Shown here piece after piece: positions 15,466 to 24,114 of a stretch of 64,000 nucleotides of DNA. The position numbers and the translations under genes were made by a program. How positions within the stretch are numbered: position 1 is the first letter of the stretch; each line of letters opens with the position of its first letter. The notes under the pieces are model-generated. The model searched no databases and was not told the DNA's origin. It worked only from the letters and a program-made list of their open reading frames with translations. The DNA is from an uncultured Clostridia bacterium (lineage in GTDB: Bacteria > Bacillota > Clostridia > Oscillospirales > Ruminococcaceae): NCBI GenBank assembly GCA_947584375.1, contig CANPWL010000006.1:33505-97504 (forward strand). Direction: 5' to 3'.

Positions 15466-16431
15466 TTATTCTCCATGCTTGTCAGCATTTTCTGTATTTT
15501 TCTTTATATCCTCAGCCATAGCCTTAAAAATTCGATAAGCCTTGTCATAATTTTTCTGCATATCGTCCTTACTGTCTTTAAGAGTTTTAACAGGCGCTCT
15601 CATACCAAGATAAATATCCTGAGGATAATTTGTGTGATACTTAAAAACGTCCTCTATATAATCGCCTTTAAGAGAAAGCCCTTTATTAGTAACAAATTCA
15701 TTGTCTGCAAAATCCGGCGATACATCAGACAGCAGATTGTCGCTCTCATTATCGCTGAAAATATCAGCATCGGTTTTATCGTCGGTAAGAATAAATATTA
15801 TCTCTCCCGTCTGCATATTTGCAAGATAAACCTCTTGATATTGCTGAATCTGAACGTAATCGTCAGTGTTGTCAGTAAGCGGTGCGGAAAGTATCTGAAC
15901 ATTAACCTCACCATCACCGTTTATATCAGGACAAAACTTTTCAAAATAATCCGCAACCTCTTCTGTTCTGTTTACAAGACCGTTATTTACAGTCATCATA
16001 ACCTTAATATCAGGCTTTATCCTTGAAAGGCTGTCATAAGTTATATAGGATACAACGGCAATAGCAAATATTATCAAAATTATAATGATCTTATTATGCC
16101 ACCAGAAATTTTTCAGCCACTCTTTCTTACTTAGCTTGATCACTTCAGGAGTTTCTTCTTTAATAATATCGCTTTTGTCGATTACTCCGCTTTTCAGCTT
16201 AACCAACTCAATTTTTTCATTGTCAAGCTGTTTTTCATAGTTTTTTCGTTCTTGCTCTTTTCGCTCGTTATATTCTAAAAGTTCCTTTTGATAACGCTCA
16301 TAAGCATTTTTATCTTCCTCAAAACGCTTGCGCTCATATTCAAGATCATCCTCGGGTATTAAGCTTTTACCCCGAACATTATCTGACTTTTTCATTTTCC
16401 CGACGTTACTATCCTCATTATTTTTATTCAC
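15466..16431 (-). CDS. Coiled-coil single-pass membrane protein, unknown function
   Basis: About 321 residues. A charged, Glu/Lys/Arg-rich coiled coil (about residues 25-85, YERKRFEEDKNAYERYQKEL) precedes one membrane helix (about 115-135, KIIIILIIFAIAVVSYI) and an outer domain of about 185 residues that is acidic and not recognised. Start: GTG at 16431 is 11 bases from AAAGGAT; a GTG at 16440 sits almost on the ribosome site. The DINGDGEVNV stretch resembles a calcium-binding loop. Gene context (small membrane protein, ung) does not give a role. Confidence 0.7.
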   Translation of the reverse strand: MNKNNEDSNVGKMKKSDNVRGKSLIPEDDLEYERKRFEEDKNAYERYQKELLEYNERKEQERKNYEKQLDNEKIELVKLKSGVIDKSDIIKEETPEVIKLSKKEWLKNFWWHNKIIIILIIFAIAVVSYITYDSLSRIKPDIKVMMTVNNGLVNRTEEVADYFEKFCPDINGDGEVNVQILSAPLTDNTDDYVQIQQYQEVYLANMQTGEIIFILTDDKTDADIFSDNESDNLLSDVSPDFADNEFVTNKGLSLKGDYIEDVFKYHTNYPQDIYLGMRAPVKTLKDSKDDMQKNYDKAYRIFKAMAEDIKKNTENADKHGE

Positions 16432-16602
16432 CTTAATCACATCCTTTTGAAAGACAATAACATATCAAGTGTTAGTATACCGCCAAATTATGAACTGGTA
16501 ATTAATTTTAAGCATATTGCTCTGCACTTTTTTAAAATACAATGCAAATTACTTAAAGTCGTGATATACTGTATTTATACTTTTACAATTGGAGAAATAA
16601 AT

Positions 16603-17913
16603 ATGAATAATAAAACTGAATTCAGTTATGAAAATGCTATTGATTTTATCATGAGCTTTTCCCGTCTTGGAAAAAAGGTCAACGACCTCTCACGTATTCA
16701 AAAGCTTCTTGATTTAATCAATAATCCGCAAAACTCGTTAAATTTCATTCACATAGCAGGTACAAACGGAAAAGGCTCTGTATCTGAAATGCTGAGTGAA
16801 ATTCTATATGACGCCGGAATAAAAACAGGTACCTTTACTTCGCCCTATATTGTAGAATTCCGTGACAGAATACGTCTTATGGGTAAAAAAATCCCCAAAA
16901 ACGAACTTACTGAAATATGCTATTATATCAAATCGAAAACCCACAATTTATATGATGAAAAGGACTTCTCAGGCTTTGAGATAACTATGGCAATTGCCCT
17001 TTTATATTTTCAAAAAGCTGGTTGCGAGGCAGTTGTTTTTGAAACTGGGTTAGGAGGTCTTTTAGACTGTACAAATGTTATAAAAAAACCGCTTGTATCA
17101 GTTATAACCTCCATATCTTACGACCATACTGCAGTTCTCGGTAATACAATTCGTGAAATCACAATACAAAAGGCAGGCATAATAAAAGACAAATGCCCTG
17201 TGGTTTTATCTGTCAATAATCCCGATGAAGCTGTAAAAGTCATTTCAGATACTGCAAAAGAAAAAGGCTCAAAGCTTATAATTCCGAACTGCTCACAACT
17301 TGAAATAAAAAGTACGCATATTGGCGGAACTTATTTTATTTATAAAGATACTGCATACTTCCTTTCAATGAATGGAGAACATCAAATAATAAATGCACTT
17401 TCAGCAATTGAAACGGCTCGACTGCTGCAAGGCTGTTTTAAAATAACCGAGAAAAACATACAAACGGGACTAAAAAAAGCCTTTGTTATCGGAAGAGCAG
17501 AAGTTTTAGCTTCACCTATAAAAGACGGCGGCAGCTATGTCATTTTAGACGGAAGCCATAACGAGGGCGGAATTGACGCACTTAAAAAAGTGTTGAATGA
17601 AATTCCAAAGCCGATTACTGCAATTGTCGGCTCGTTAAAAAGAAAAAACGTCAGAAAGTCATTTCCAAAATTATTTGACAGTGTAAATAAAATCATCTGT
17701 GTTGACGATTTTACATCAGATACCATTCCAAAGCAAGAACTTTGCAATATTTTAAATGAAGAATATTCAAAGAATATGGGATTTGAAAATAAAACTATTG
17801 CCGTTTGCGGAGAAAATACAAGAACAGAATACAAAAATGCAATGTCAGGAAAATATCAAAACACCGTCATCTGCGGAACACTTTACTTAGTTTCCTATAT
17901 AAAAAACCTGTAA
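16603..17913 (+). CDS. folC: Folylpolyglutamate synthase / dihydrofolate synthase
   Basis: Adds glutamate to (dihydro)folate or dihydropteroate using ATP, in the cytoplasm. From the ATG at 16603 (GGAG 9 bases upstream) it is 436 residues, normal for the family; a longer frame from 16447 has no ribosome site. The Mur-ligase-type P-loop TNGKGS is at 54-59 in the FolC signature HIAGTNGKGSVS, followed by GTFTSPY and FETGLGG. The C-terminal ligase domain has ILDGSHNEGG. A strong bidirectional terminator follows. Confidence 0.93.
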   Translation: MNNKTEFSYENAIDFIMSFSRLGKKVNDLSRIQKLLDLINNPQNSLNFIHIAGTNGKGSVSEMLSEILYDAGIKTGTFTSPYIVEFRDRIRLMGKKIPKNELTEICYYIKSKTHNLYDEKDFSGFEITMAIALLYFQKAGCEAVVFETGLGGLLDCTNVIKKPLVSVITSISYDHTAVLGNTIREITIQKAGIIKDKCPVVLSVNNPDEAVKVISDTAKEKGSKLIIPNCSQLEIKSTHIGGTYFIYKDTAYFLSMNGEHQIINALSAIETARLLQGCFKITEKNIQTGLKKAFVIGRAEVLASPIKDGGSYVILDGSHNEGGIDALKKVLNEIPKPITAIVGSLKRKNVRKSFPKLFDSVNKIICVDDFTSDTIPKQELCNILNEEYSKNMGFENKTIAVCGENTRTEYKNAMSGKYQNTVICGTLYLVSYIKNL

Positions 17914-17917
17914 ATAC

Positions 17918-17962
17918 ATCAAGGAGCTGATAAAAATTCTATCAGCTCCTTGATTTTTATTT
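17918..17962. terminator. Bidirectional terminator between folC and the kinase-like gene
   Basis: A perfect 15-bp stem, ATCAAGGAGCTGATA (17918-17932) with its complement (17940-17954), then T-rich sequence. The T run overlaps the end of the leftward gene. Confidence 0.9.
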
Positions 17963-18592
17963 TTGTTCATCGAGATACTTCTCTCTAGCCGCTATATAAG
18001 TCACAATAAGATCAACTGCTCCGTCTATGCCAATTTGAGATGAGTTTATACAAAGATCATAATTCTTAGCTTCTCCCCACTTCATATCAGAATAGTAGTT
18101 ATAGTAGTTTGCTCTGTTTTTATCTGTCTTTTTTATAAAATCACGTACTTTATCCTTTTCTATATCATATCGCTCAAGAATTCTTTTTTTCTTGTTTTGC
18201 ATATCAGCATTTATAAAAAAGTTAATAACATTTTTGTTGTCTCTTAAAATATAGTCGGCACATCTTCCCACAATTACACACGGACCCTGCTCAGCTATTT
18301 TCTTTATAGTATCAAACTGTGCCAAAAAAAGCTTATGATTTAATGGCATATCAGGACGTATTTTCCCATCCGAGCTAATAGGATATGTTCCCATAACCAA
18401 AGAATAAAGCAGGCTGTTTGACTGTGATTCATCATTCCTGTAAAAAAGTTCCTCGCAAATTCCGCTTTCTTTGGAAGCTATCTCCAACAGCTTTTTATCA
18501 TAAAATGGAATGTTTAGTCTTTCAGACAGCTTTTTCCCGATTTCACGTCCGCCGCTCCCGAACTCTCTGCTTATAGTAATAATTGATTTCAC
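17957..18592 (-). CDS. Cytidylate kinase-like family protein
   Basis: A 211-residue P-loop protein of the cytidylate-kinase-like family common in Clostridia and distinct from housekeeping Cmk. It begins MKSIITISREFGSGGREIGKKL, with the GSGGREIG nucleotide loop, and contains CVIVGRCADYIL (Walker B-like) and an arginine-rich lid (KKRILERYDIEKDKVRDFIKKTDKNRANYY). The probable reaction is nucleoside monophosphate phosphorylation, but the natural substrate is not known. The gene stands alone between terminators. Confidence 0.85.
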   Translation of the reverse strand: MKSIITISREFGSGGREIGKKLSERLNIPFYDKKLLEIASKESGICEELFYRNDESQSNSLLYSLVMGTYPISSDGKIRPDMPLNHKLFLAQFDTIKKIAEQGPCVIVGRCADYILRDNKNVINFFINADMQNKKKRILERYDIEKDKVRDFIKKTDKNRANYYNYYSDMKWGEAKNYDLCINSSQIGIDGAVDLIVTYIAAREKYLDEQK

Positions 18593-18728
18593 AACAAAAG
18601 CCTCCCTTCAGATATTAGAATATTATATTTGCTGCTAATTTTAGTATATCACATTTTTTTATAATTTCCACTACTTTTTTAGACAATTTTACATAAAATT
18701 CTTTGTGCAATAAGTCAATATTAAATTC

Positions 18729-18758
18729 TGTATATATTCAATATAAGCGGACAAAATA
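18729..18758 (+). promoter_or_regulatory. Candidate sigma-G promoter for spoVAC
   Basis: TGTATA (18729-18734), 17 bases, then CAAAATA (18752-18758) resembles the forespore sigma-G pattern (G-ATA and CAT-TA boxes; 5 of 7 in the -10). It is supported mainly by the function of the downstream gene. Confidence 0.4.
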
Positions 18759-18780
18759 TATGTGATAATTAAACAAATAA

Positions 18781-18817
18781 AAGGGAGGAATGCTCCATAC
18801 GGAGCAAAAATATTGCT
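18781..18817 (+). promoter_or_regulatory. Shine-Dalgarno separated from the start codon by a hairpin
   Basis: AAGGGAGG (18781-18788) is 29 bases from the spoVAC ATG, too far for normal initiation. Between them lies a perfect 6-bp hairpin, TGCTCC (18791-18796), ATAC loop, GGAGCA (18801-18806). If folded, the effective spacing falls to about 13 bases. The closer ATG at 18790 is in another frame and starts only a 21-codon frame that overlaps spoVAC. The same layout occurs at 34391. Confidence 0.6.
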
Positions 18818-19264
18818 ATGAAAATAAGTCAGTCACAATACAGCGAATTATATAAACAAGCGTCTAAAGGAACTAAATCGTGGATCACTATTCCGAAAGC
18901 ATTTATAATAGGCGGTTTGATCTGCACTTTAGGAGAAGCCTTACTTAATCTTTATGAATATTTCGGGCTTAACAAGGACAATACCGCTATGTTAACTTCA
19001 ATCACACTTATATTCTTATCCGCTTTGTTTACAGGGCTTGGTCTTTATCAAAAGCTTGCTAAACACGGCGGCGCAGGAACTCTTGTACCAATAACCGGAT
19101 TTGCAAATTCTGTTGTTGCTCCGGCTATTGAATTCAAAACCGAGGGAATGATTTTAGGACTTGGAGCTAAAATTTTTATAATCTCTGGACCTGTTATTTT
19201 ATACGGGACATTGGCATCTATGGTCTACGGATTGATATATTATATATGCACAAAACTATTTTAA
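18818..19264 (+). CDS. spoVAC: Stage V sporulation protein AC
   Basis: A 148-residue membrane protein with about four helices and the SpoVAC signature GFANSVVAPAIEFKTEGMILGLGAKIF followed by SGPVILYG. In known spore formers SpoVAC is part of the inner-membrane channel that moves dipicolinic acid into the spore and out on germination. Here it is not followed by spoVAD or spoVAE in the window, so the locus is split or the partners lie elsewhere. The start codon is reached through an unusual hairpin spacer. Confidence 0.9.
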   Translation: MKISQSQYSELYKQASKGTKSWITIPKAFIIGGLICTLGEALLNLYEYFGLNKDNTAMLTSITLIFLSALFTGLGLYQKLAKHGGAGTLVPITGFANSVVAPAIEFKTEGMILGLGAKIFIISGPVILYGTLASMVYGLIYYICTKLF

Positions 19265-19349
19265 GATAATTTTTTTCATAAGTAACATATGCACCTTGAT
19301 TATTGAACTGTTCATCTCTTTGTGATAAAATATATATGAGGTGAAATTA

Positions 19350-19838
19350 ATGCTGTCTAAAATTCTTTCACGGGAAGAATGTTCAAAGTGCAAAATTTGT
19401 TGTGAGTTTGATGACAATGATTTATGGGAAACTCCTATCATATTCAATGAGAACATTCAAAGTATTTTAAATATTAATCCGTCACAGAAATTTTCAGAAT
19501 TTGATCTTGACGGAAACAAGTATAAGATTTTAAAACTTAATAAAGAAAAAGATATATATCCCTGCACAATGCTGAACAGATCAAAGGGATGTATGCTCGG
19601 CTATGAAAATAAACCGTTTGATTGCAAAATATGGCCTCTCAGAGTTATGAGAAAGAACGGAAAAACAGTTATTGCTCTTTCTCCTGTGTGTCCGGTTATT
19701 GCGTCAAAGCCTATTGATGAAGTAATGAGTTTGGCTATTGATTTGAAAGATATTATATTTGCTCAGGCAAGGCTTCATCCTGAAATAATAAAAGACTATA
19801 TACAAGGCTATAAAGTATTAGTTGAAGAAAAAGAATAA
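19350..19838 (+). CDS. YkgJ-type Cys-cluster protein (putative Zn/Fe-binding)
   Basis: A 162-residue protein of the YkgJ (CxxCxxCC) family. It opens with ECSKCKICCEF, and later carries YPCTMLNRSKGCML and PFDCKIWPLR, the typical set of spaced cysteines thought to bind a metal or Fe-S centre. ATG at 19350 is chosen because TGAGGTG lies 7 bases upstream; a GTG at 19341 overlaps that site. Function is unproven in the family. It is the last gene before a shared terminator. Confidence 0.85.
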   Translation: MLSKILSREECSKCKICCEFDDNDLWETPIIFNENIQSILNINPSQKFSEFDLDGNKYKILKLNKEKDIYPCTMLNRSKGCMLGYENKPFDCKIWPLRVMRKNGKTVIALSPVCPVIASKPIDEVMSLAIDLKDIIFAQARLHPEIIKDYIQGYKVLVEEKE

Positions 19839-19913
19839 AAAAACAAAATACGGTGCAGCGATTTTTTATGCTCTTCAATTTTTTTGTCATACAATTATTT
19901 AGCTTGCAACAGA

Positions 19914-19948
19914 GAAAAACCTCCCTTGAAATTCAAAGGAGGTTTTAT
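19914..19948. terminator. Bidirectional terminator between YkgJ-type gene and secF
   Basis: AAAACCTCC pairs with GGAGGTTTT, with TTGAA/TTCAA extending the stem (19916-19946). T runs lie on both sides, so it can end transcripts from either direction. Confidence 0.88.
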
Positions 19949-19964
19949 CTTATTAATTATCAAA

Positions 19965-20981
19965 TTATTTTTTCTTTTTAGCAGGTGCCTGAGCCAAAAG
20001 CTTTTTCTTCCTGTGTTCCTGCCAGCAAACCCACAAAGTAGGCGCAATGCAGTTTGAAGAATAAACTCCGGCAAGCATTCCTATAATAAGCGGGAACGCA
20101 AAACTCATAATTGATGTAACTCCGGCTATAACACAAACTATACAAACAATAGCCATTGCCATAATTGTTGTAACGTTTGTATGGATAGAACGTCCGATAG
20201 TCTGAGTAACAGACATATTTACAAGTTCGTCAACCTCAGCCTTTCTTCCGTAAATCCTCTTATTTTCACGGATACGGTCGTAAATAATGATAGTTGCGTT
20301 TATTGAGTATCCCAAAATTGTCAACAAAACCGCCATAAAGTTAGCGTCAATATCAAATCCGCAGATAACAAAGCATCCGAATACCATCAGCATATCATGT
20401 ATAAGTGCAACAACTGCCATACATCCTGCTGAAATACCTCCGATTTTCCTGAACCTGAATCCGATATAGATTATCATTATAATTACAGAGAATATTACAG
20501 CAACCAAACACTTGATAAAGAACTCCTTACCGTTTGAAGGAGATACATCGTTTGACCCATATACCTCAAGATTATTGTTCTTTAACTCACTCTGAAGTGC
20601 GTCTGTAAGCTTAGTTTGCTTTGAATTTGTAAGTCCCTTTTTAGATGCAAATGAAAGCGTCACGGTCTTTGAAGAATCAGCCATACTCTCTCCTGTTGTA
20701 ACAACTGCTCTTTCTCCGATTGCGTTATCAACTATACTTTCAATCTTTGAAGTATCTATATCGCCCTCATATGAATATGTGATCTCAGTTCCGCCCTTAA
20801 ACTGGATAGCAAGATTCAACCTTCCTAAGAGCGCAACAATTATTGAAACAACAATAAGTACTATTGAAACAATATAAAATATCTTTCTGTGCCCGCAGAC
20901 ATTAAGCGGTTTTTTCATTTCCTGTGCATTTGTATCTTCCTTTACAACTTCTGCTGCAGGATTGCTTGTTTTTTTAGCCAC
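19965..20981 (-). CDS. secF: Protein translocase subunit SecF
   Basis: A membrane partner of SecD that uses proton flow to help pull exported proteins through SecYEG. About 338 residues with six helices: the first at about 28-48, an exported domain at about 50-135, then five helices from about 155. The NLAIQFKGGTEI and YSINATIIIYDRIRENKR motifs are diagnostic. The start is GTG at 20981 (GGAGGTG upstream), overlapping the secD stop by 8 bases, which implies translational coupling. The tail is Lys-rich. Confidence 0.94.
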   Translation of the reverse strand: MAKKTSNPAAEVVKEDTNAQEMKKPLNVCGHRKIFYIVSIVLIVVSIIVALLGRLNLAIQFKGGTEITYSYEGDIDTSKIESIVDNAIGERAVVTTGESMADSSKTVTLSFASKKGLTNSKQTKLTDALQSELKNNNLEVYGSNDVSPSNGKEFFIKCLVAVIFSVIIMIIYIGFRFRKIGGISAGCMAVVALIHDMLMVFGCFVICGFDIDANFMAVLLTILGYSINATIIIYDRIRENKRIYGRKAEVDELVNMSVTQTIGRSIHTNVTTIMAMAIVCIVCVIAGVTSIMSFAFPLIIGMLAGVYSSNCIAPTLWVCWQEHRKKKLLAQAPAKKKK

Positions 20982-22353
20982 GCTTAGCACCTCCGTAAAG
21001 TCTTGGATTTTTAAAGCACTTAAACTTTGAAAGTGACGAAAGCATTAATCTTGAAGCAAATATTCCGAATACAAAGTTCAGGATAATTCCGACAAGCAAT
21101 GTATAACCAAGTGAATAAATTGTTCCGGCTGTCGATGCGCCGAATGAGAAGAATATGAAGTTTAACATTTTTGCAAATAAGCTGTCGGTAGGTCCGAAAG
21201 CTCCCATTAAGATAACGGCTACAAAAACAACTGTTATGTTACTGTCAAATACAGCCGACCATGCTCTCTTATATCCGACTTCAATTGCTCCGTTTAAAGT
21301 CTTACCGTTATTTAATTCCTCTTTAATTCTTTCAAACGAAACTACGTTAGCGTCAACTCCCATTCCGACAGCAAGTATAATACCCGCAATACCCGGAATC
21401 GTAAGCGTGAAGCTTTCAATGCTAGGCAAAAAGCCCGATATAGCAGCTATTGTACAAACAACCTGACCTACAAGAGCAATAGATGCAACCGCACCTGCTA
21501 ATCTGTAAATAAAAATCATATACAGACAAATCAGTGCAAATGCAATTACTCCGGCAATAAGCATAGCGTTCAAAGCCCCAGTTCCGAGTGTAGGAGAAAT
21601 AATGTCTGTACTTGTTGCCTCCAGCTTAAACGGAAGTGAACCTGCATTTATCTTGTCTGCAAGTGATTTTGCACTGTCGTAAGTAAAGTTACCCTCAATA
21701 ATGCATTTACCGTCTGTAATAGCTGTATTAACTGACGGAGCTGAAATACAGTCATCATCCATATATATCGATATATATCCGCTTCCTGCAAGTTCAGAAG
21801 TAGCCTCAGCAAACGCAGTTTTACCCCTGTCGTCAAACTCAAGACTTACAACATTTTCAGTTGTGTTATTTTCAGTCTGCTGCATGGTAGCCTCTGCTTT
21901 AGTTACCTGATCGCCTGTAAGAATTACTTCGCCGTTTATATCCTCCTGACCTTTTTTAAAGCTCAGGATAGCTGTTTCTCCCAATTCTTTAACAGCAGCC
22001 TCAGGGTCAAAGCTTGTATCTCCGGCTTGCCAAGGGAAGCTGACTACTACTCTTGAGTGATTGTAATCAACATAAACCTCGCTGTCGGTAATGTTCAGAC
22101 TGACTAATCTTTGCTGAATAACCGACTTAGCCGCATCCATATTTGTTTTGGTAGCATTGTAACCGTCGGCAGGTTCAAAAGTAGCATTTACACCTCCGCG
22201 GATATCAATTCCCCATCTAATTTCATCTACGCCCTTAATATATGAGGTTCTTGTATCGCCGTATTGTGAGTGTATGCCGAAAAACGTAAGGTAACCGACT
22301 ATAACAATTACTGCTACAACGATAAAAAACACGGGCTTTTTTACTTTTCGCAC
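20974..22353 (-). CDS. secD: Protein translocase subunit SecD
   Basis: A 459-residue subunit of the Sec accessory complex. The start is GTG at 22353 with AGGAGG 7 bases upstream; the longer frame to 22413 includes the ribosome site and is rejected. The first helix is at residues 5-25, followed by the SecD signature DIRGGVNATFEP, the large external domain (about 40-260) and five C-terminal helices with GMGVDANVVSFERIKEE. Separate secD and secF genes rather than a fusion are seen here. The exported hydrolases and lipoproteins in this window would use this pathway. Confidence 0.95.
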   Translation of the reverse strand: MRKVKKPVFFIVVAVIVIVGYLTFFGIHSQYGDTRTSYIKGVDEIRWGIDIRGGVNATFEPADGYNATKTNMDAAKSVIQQRLVSLNITDSEVYVDYNHSRVVVSFPWQAGDTSFDPEAAVKELGETAILSFKKGQEDINGEVILTGDQVTKAEATMQQTENNTTENVVSLEFDDRGKTAFAEATSELAGSGYISIYMDDDCISAPSVNTAITDGKCIIEGNFTYDSAKSLADKINAGSLPFKLEATSTDIISPTLGTGALNAMLIAGVIAFALICLYMIFIYRLAGAVASIALVGQVVCTIAAISGFLPSIESFTLTIPGIAGIILAVGMGVDANVVSFERIKEELNNGKTLNGAIEVGYKRAWSAVFDSNITVVFVAVILMGAFGPTDSLFAKMLNFIFFSFGASTAGTIYSLGYTLLVGIILNFVFGIFASRLMLSSLSKFKCFKNPRLYGGAKRG

Positions 22354-22474
22354 TGTTCGTCCTCCTAGTATGTAAAATTGTAAAATTGCGGTAGAAATCG
22401 CAAAAAAATTCACTAATTTATTATAACGAAATTATTTCGACTTGTCAAGCGGTGGTTCTAATATTCATTAAATT

Positions 22475-22520
22475 ATCAAAAGCCCTATCCCAAAATATGG
22501 TTTTTAGGGCTTTTGATAAC
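22475..22520 (-). terminator. Probable terminator after spoVT
   Basis: A 12-bp stem, ATCAAAAGCCCT (22475-22486) with AGGGCTTTTGAT (22506-22517), with a 19-base loop. Read leftwards it follows spoVT; the T run is weak, so the call is moderate. Confidence 0.55.
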
Positions 22521-22572
22521 ATTCGACATAAAAGTTCTAATGCCGAAAAAATATAATGAAATGAAGATCATG

Positions 22573-23112
22573 CTATTCTTCCATTTGCTTACCCAAAAAC
22601 ATTGCTGCTGCTTTTGTTAAGATAAGCTTATTTTGATCCCCCATCGTATTGTCATCACTTGCCAGAAGAGCCACTGCTCCCGTAACTGTACCTTCTGAAA
22701 TAATAGGAGATATAGCCAACGCTTTTTTAGATACTCCCTCAATAGGCATAACAGGGTTTTCACCGTCTTCATAAGTGAATGATTTTCCGCTTTGAAAAAA
22801 GTCCTCAAGCGCTTGAGATACCCTACGCTCAGAATACTCCTTTTTACCCTGTCCTGAAACTGCAACAACATGGTCGCGGTCAAAGACAACGACCGTACCT
22901 CCGTCAAGCTTATGGATCACATCAGCTGCCTGTGTAGCCGATTCGCTTAACTCATGTACAGGCGAATACTTTCTGAATATGACATTACCATCATTATCAG
23001 TATAAATTTCAAGCGGACTTCCTTCTCTTATTCTTAATGTTCTTCTTATTTCTTTCGGAATAACGACTCTTCCGAGATCATCAATTCTTCTTACTATTCC
23101 AGTAGCTTTCAT
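22573..23112 (-). CDS. spoVT: Stage V sporulation protein T, AbrB-type regulator
   Basis: A 179-residue regulator. Residues 1-50 are an AbrB/MazE swapped-hairpin DNA-binding domain (MKATGIVRRIDDLGRVVIPKEIRRTLRI). The rest is a GAF-like domain. In Bacillus SpoVT adjusts sigma-G-dependent genes in the forespore. The start at 23112 is 8 bases from GGAGG; a Met five codons earlier overlaps that site. Spore genes elsewhere in this window (spoVAC, ger) are plausible members of its regulon. Confidence 0.95.
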   Translation of the reverse strand: MKATGIVRRIDDLGRVVIPKEIRRTLRIREGSPLEIYTDNDGNVIFRKYSPVHELSESATQAADVIHKLDGGTVVVFDRDHVVAVSGQGKKEYSERRVSQALEDFFQSGKSFTYEDGENPVMPIEGVSKKALAISPIISEGTVTGAVALLASDDNTMGDQNKLILTKAAAMFLGKQMEE

Positions 23113-23347
23113 TTTTATTTCCTCCATTTTTTTATCAAAGTCAAGATAGTTATATTGTTTACATAAAATAAAAATTTATACTACTATTTTTAACTTTGAG
23201 TATGTTTTTTTAAAACGGCTTTAAAATGTATATGGAATAATTTTTATTCATTATAAACAACATAACATAAACATATAAAATAAAACATATATATAACAAT
23301 TAAGGTTTTACTTTTAATCAGCATAAAAACTTAATAAAAATTAAAAT

Positions 23348-23381
23348 AAAAAATCAGCCCGAAATTTCAATCCCGAACTGA
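23348..23381 (-). terminator. Terminator after mscL
   Basis: Read leftwards, TCAGTTCG pairs with CGGGCTGA (two G-U pairs) and is followed by six T. The rest of the 370-base gap between spoVT and mscL is very AT-rich. It should contain the spoVT promoter, but I see no convincing one and no gene. Confidence 0.7.
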
Positions 23382-23481
23382 AAAACATTTTTATATATTT
23401 AATACTAAAATCACCTGATAATACAAATAATATTTAAAATATACCATGTCAATGAAATCAATCAGTAAATTAAAACTGTGA

Positions 23482-23928
23482 TTATTGATTTTGTTCTTTT
23501 TCCTGCTGTGCAGCCTGAATATTTTTCTGTTCAACAAGCAAATCACGAATTTCAGTTAAAAGAGAAATATCAGTAACAGGCAAAGCTTCTTCCTCCGCAG
23601 GTTCTTCCTCCTTATTCTTTTTTCCCAGTTCCTGAGCCTTATTAACTGCTTTAACAATAAGAAACACAGTAAACGATATAAGCAAAAAGCTTACAATTGC
23701 ATTAATAAAGCTTCCTATACCGAATCCTCCGGGAGCCCAATCTGCAAATTTCTCTATACCGGCTTTTCTGAGTATAACGCCTATTATAGGAGTAAGAATA
23801 TCACCTACCAAAGAAGTGACTATTGCAGTAAAGGCTGAACCTATAATCAAACCAACAGCAAGATCAAGAACATTTCCTCTTGAAATAAACTCCTTAAATT
23901 CGCCGATAAAGCCTTTTTTCTTTTCCAT
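23482..23928 (-). CDS. mscL: Large-conductance mechanosensitive channel
   Basis: A 148-residue channel that opens under membrane tension to release solutes. The family start is clear: GFIGEFKEFISRGNVLDLAVGLIIGSAFTAIVTSLVGDILTP covers the amphipathic N-helix and pore helix TM1, with TM2 at about residues 72-95 (FLLISFTVFLIVKAVNK). The C-terminal bundle is Glu/Lys-rich, with EEEPAEEEALPVTDISLLTEIRDLL. It is slightly longer than average because of a polar tail. It is an isolated gene with its own terminator. Confidence 0.96.
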   Translation of the reverse strand: MEKKKGFIGEFKEFISRGNVLDLAVGLIIGSAFTAIVTSLVGDILTPIIGVILRKAGIEKFADWAPGGFGIGSFINAIVSFLLISFTVFLIVKAVNKAQELGKKNKEEEPAEEEALPVTDISLLTEIRDLLVEQKNIQAAQQEKEQNQ

Positions 23929-24054
23929 AATTATTCCTCCGCATTATATTTGAAGTAATTATAACACAATTTTTTCTTCATATCAACACATATTTCGACA
24001 AAAAATATTTTTATTGTTAAGTCGCATAATAAGCTTTAAGCAAGTTTTACTTCT

Positions 24055-24082
24055 TGCTTTTTTATATTAAAAGTAGTATAAT
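24055..24082 (+). promoter_or_regulatory. Promoter for the mraY-like/phospholipid cluster
   Basis: TTGCTT (24055-24060), 16 bases, TATAAT (24077-24082). A small hairpin (AAGCAAG/CTTGCTT, 24038-24059) with a T run overlaps the -35. As no rightward gene precedes it, the hairpin may be fortuitous or a site for a regulator. Confidence 0.55.
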
Positions 24083-24114
24083 AAATTGAAATATGTAAAA
24101 AAGGATGATTGAAC

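Noticed and set aside
15475..16026. 183-codon rightward frame opposite the coiled-coil membrane protein gene
   Set aside because: It lies entirely inside a well-supported leftward gene, lacks a ribosome site and shows no recognisable domain.
22617..22907. 96-codon leftward frame inside spoVT
   Set aside because: It is an out-of-frame reading of spoVT without its own ribosome site.
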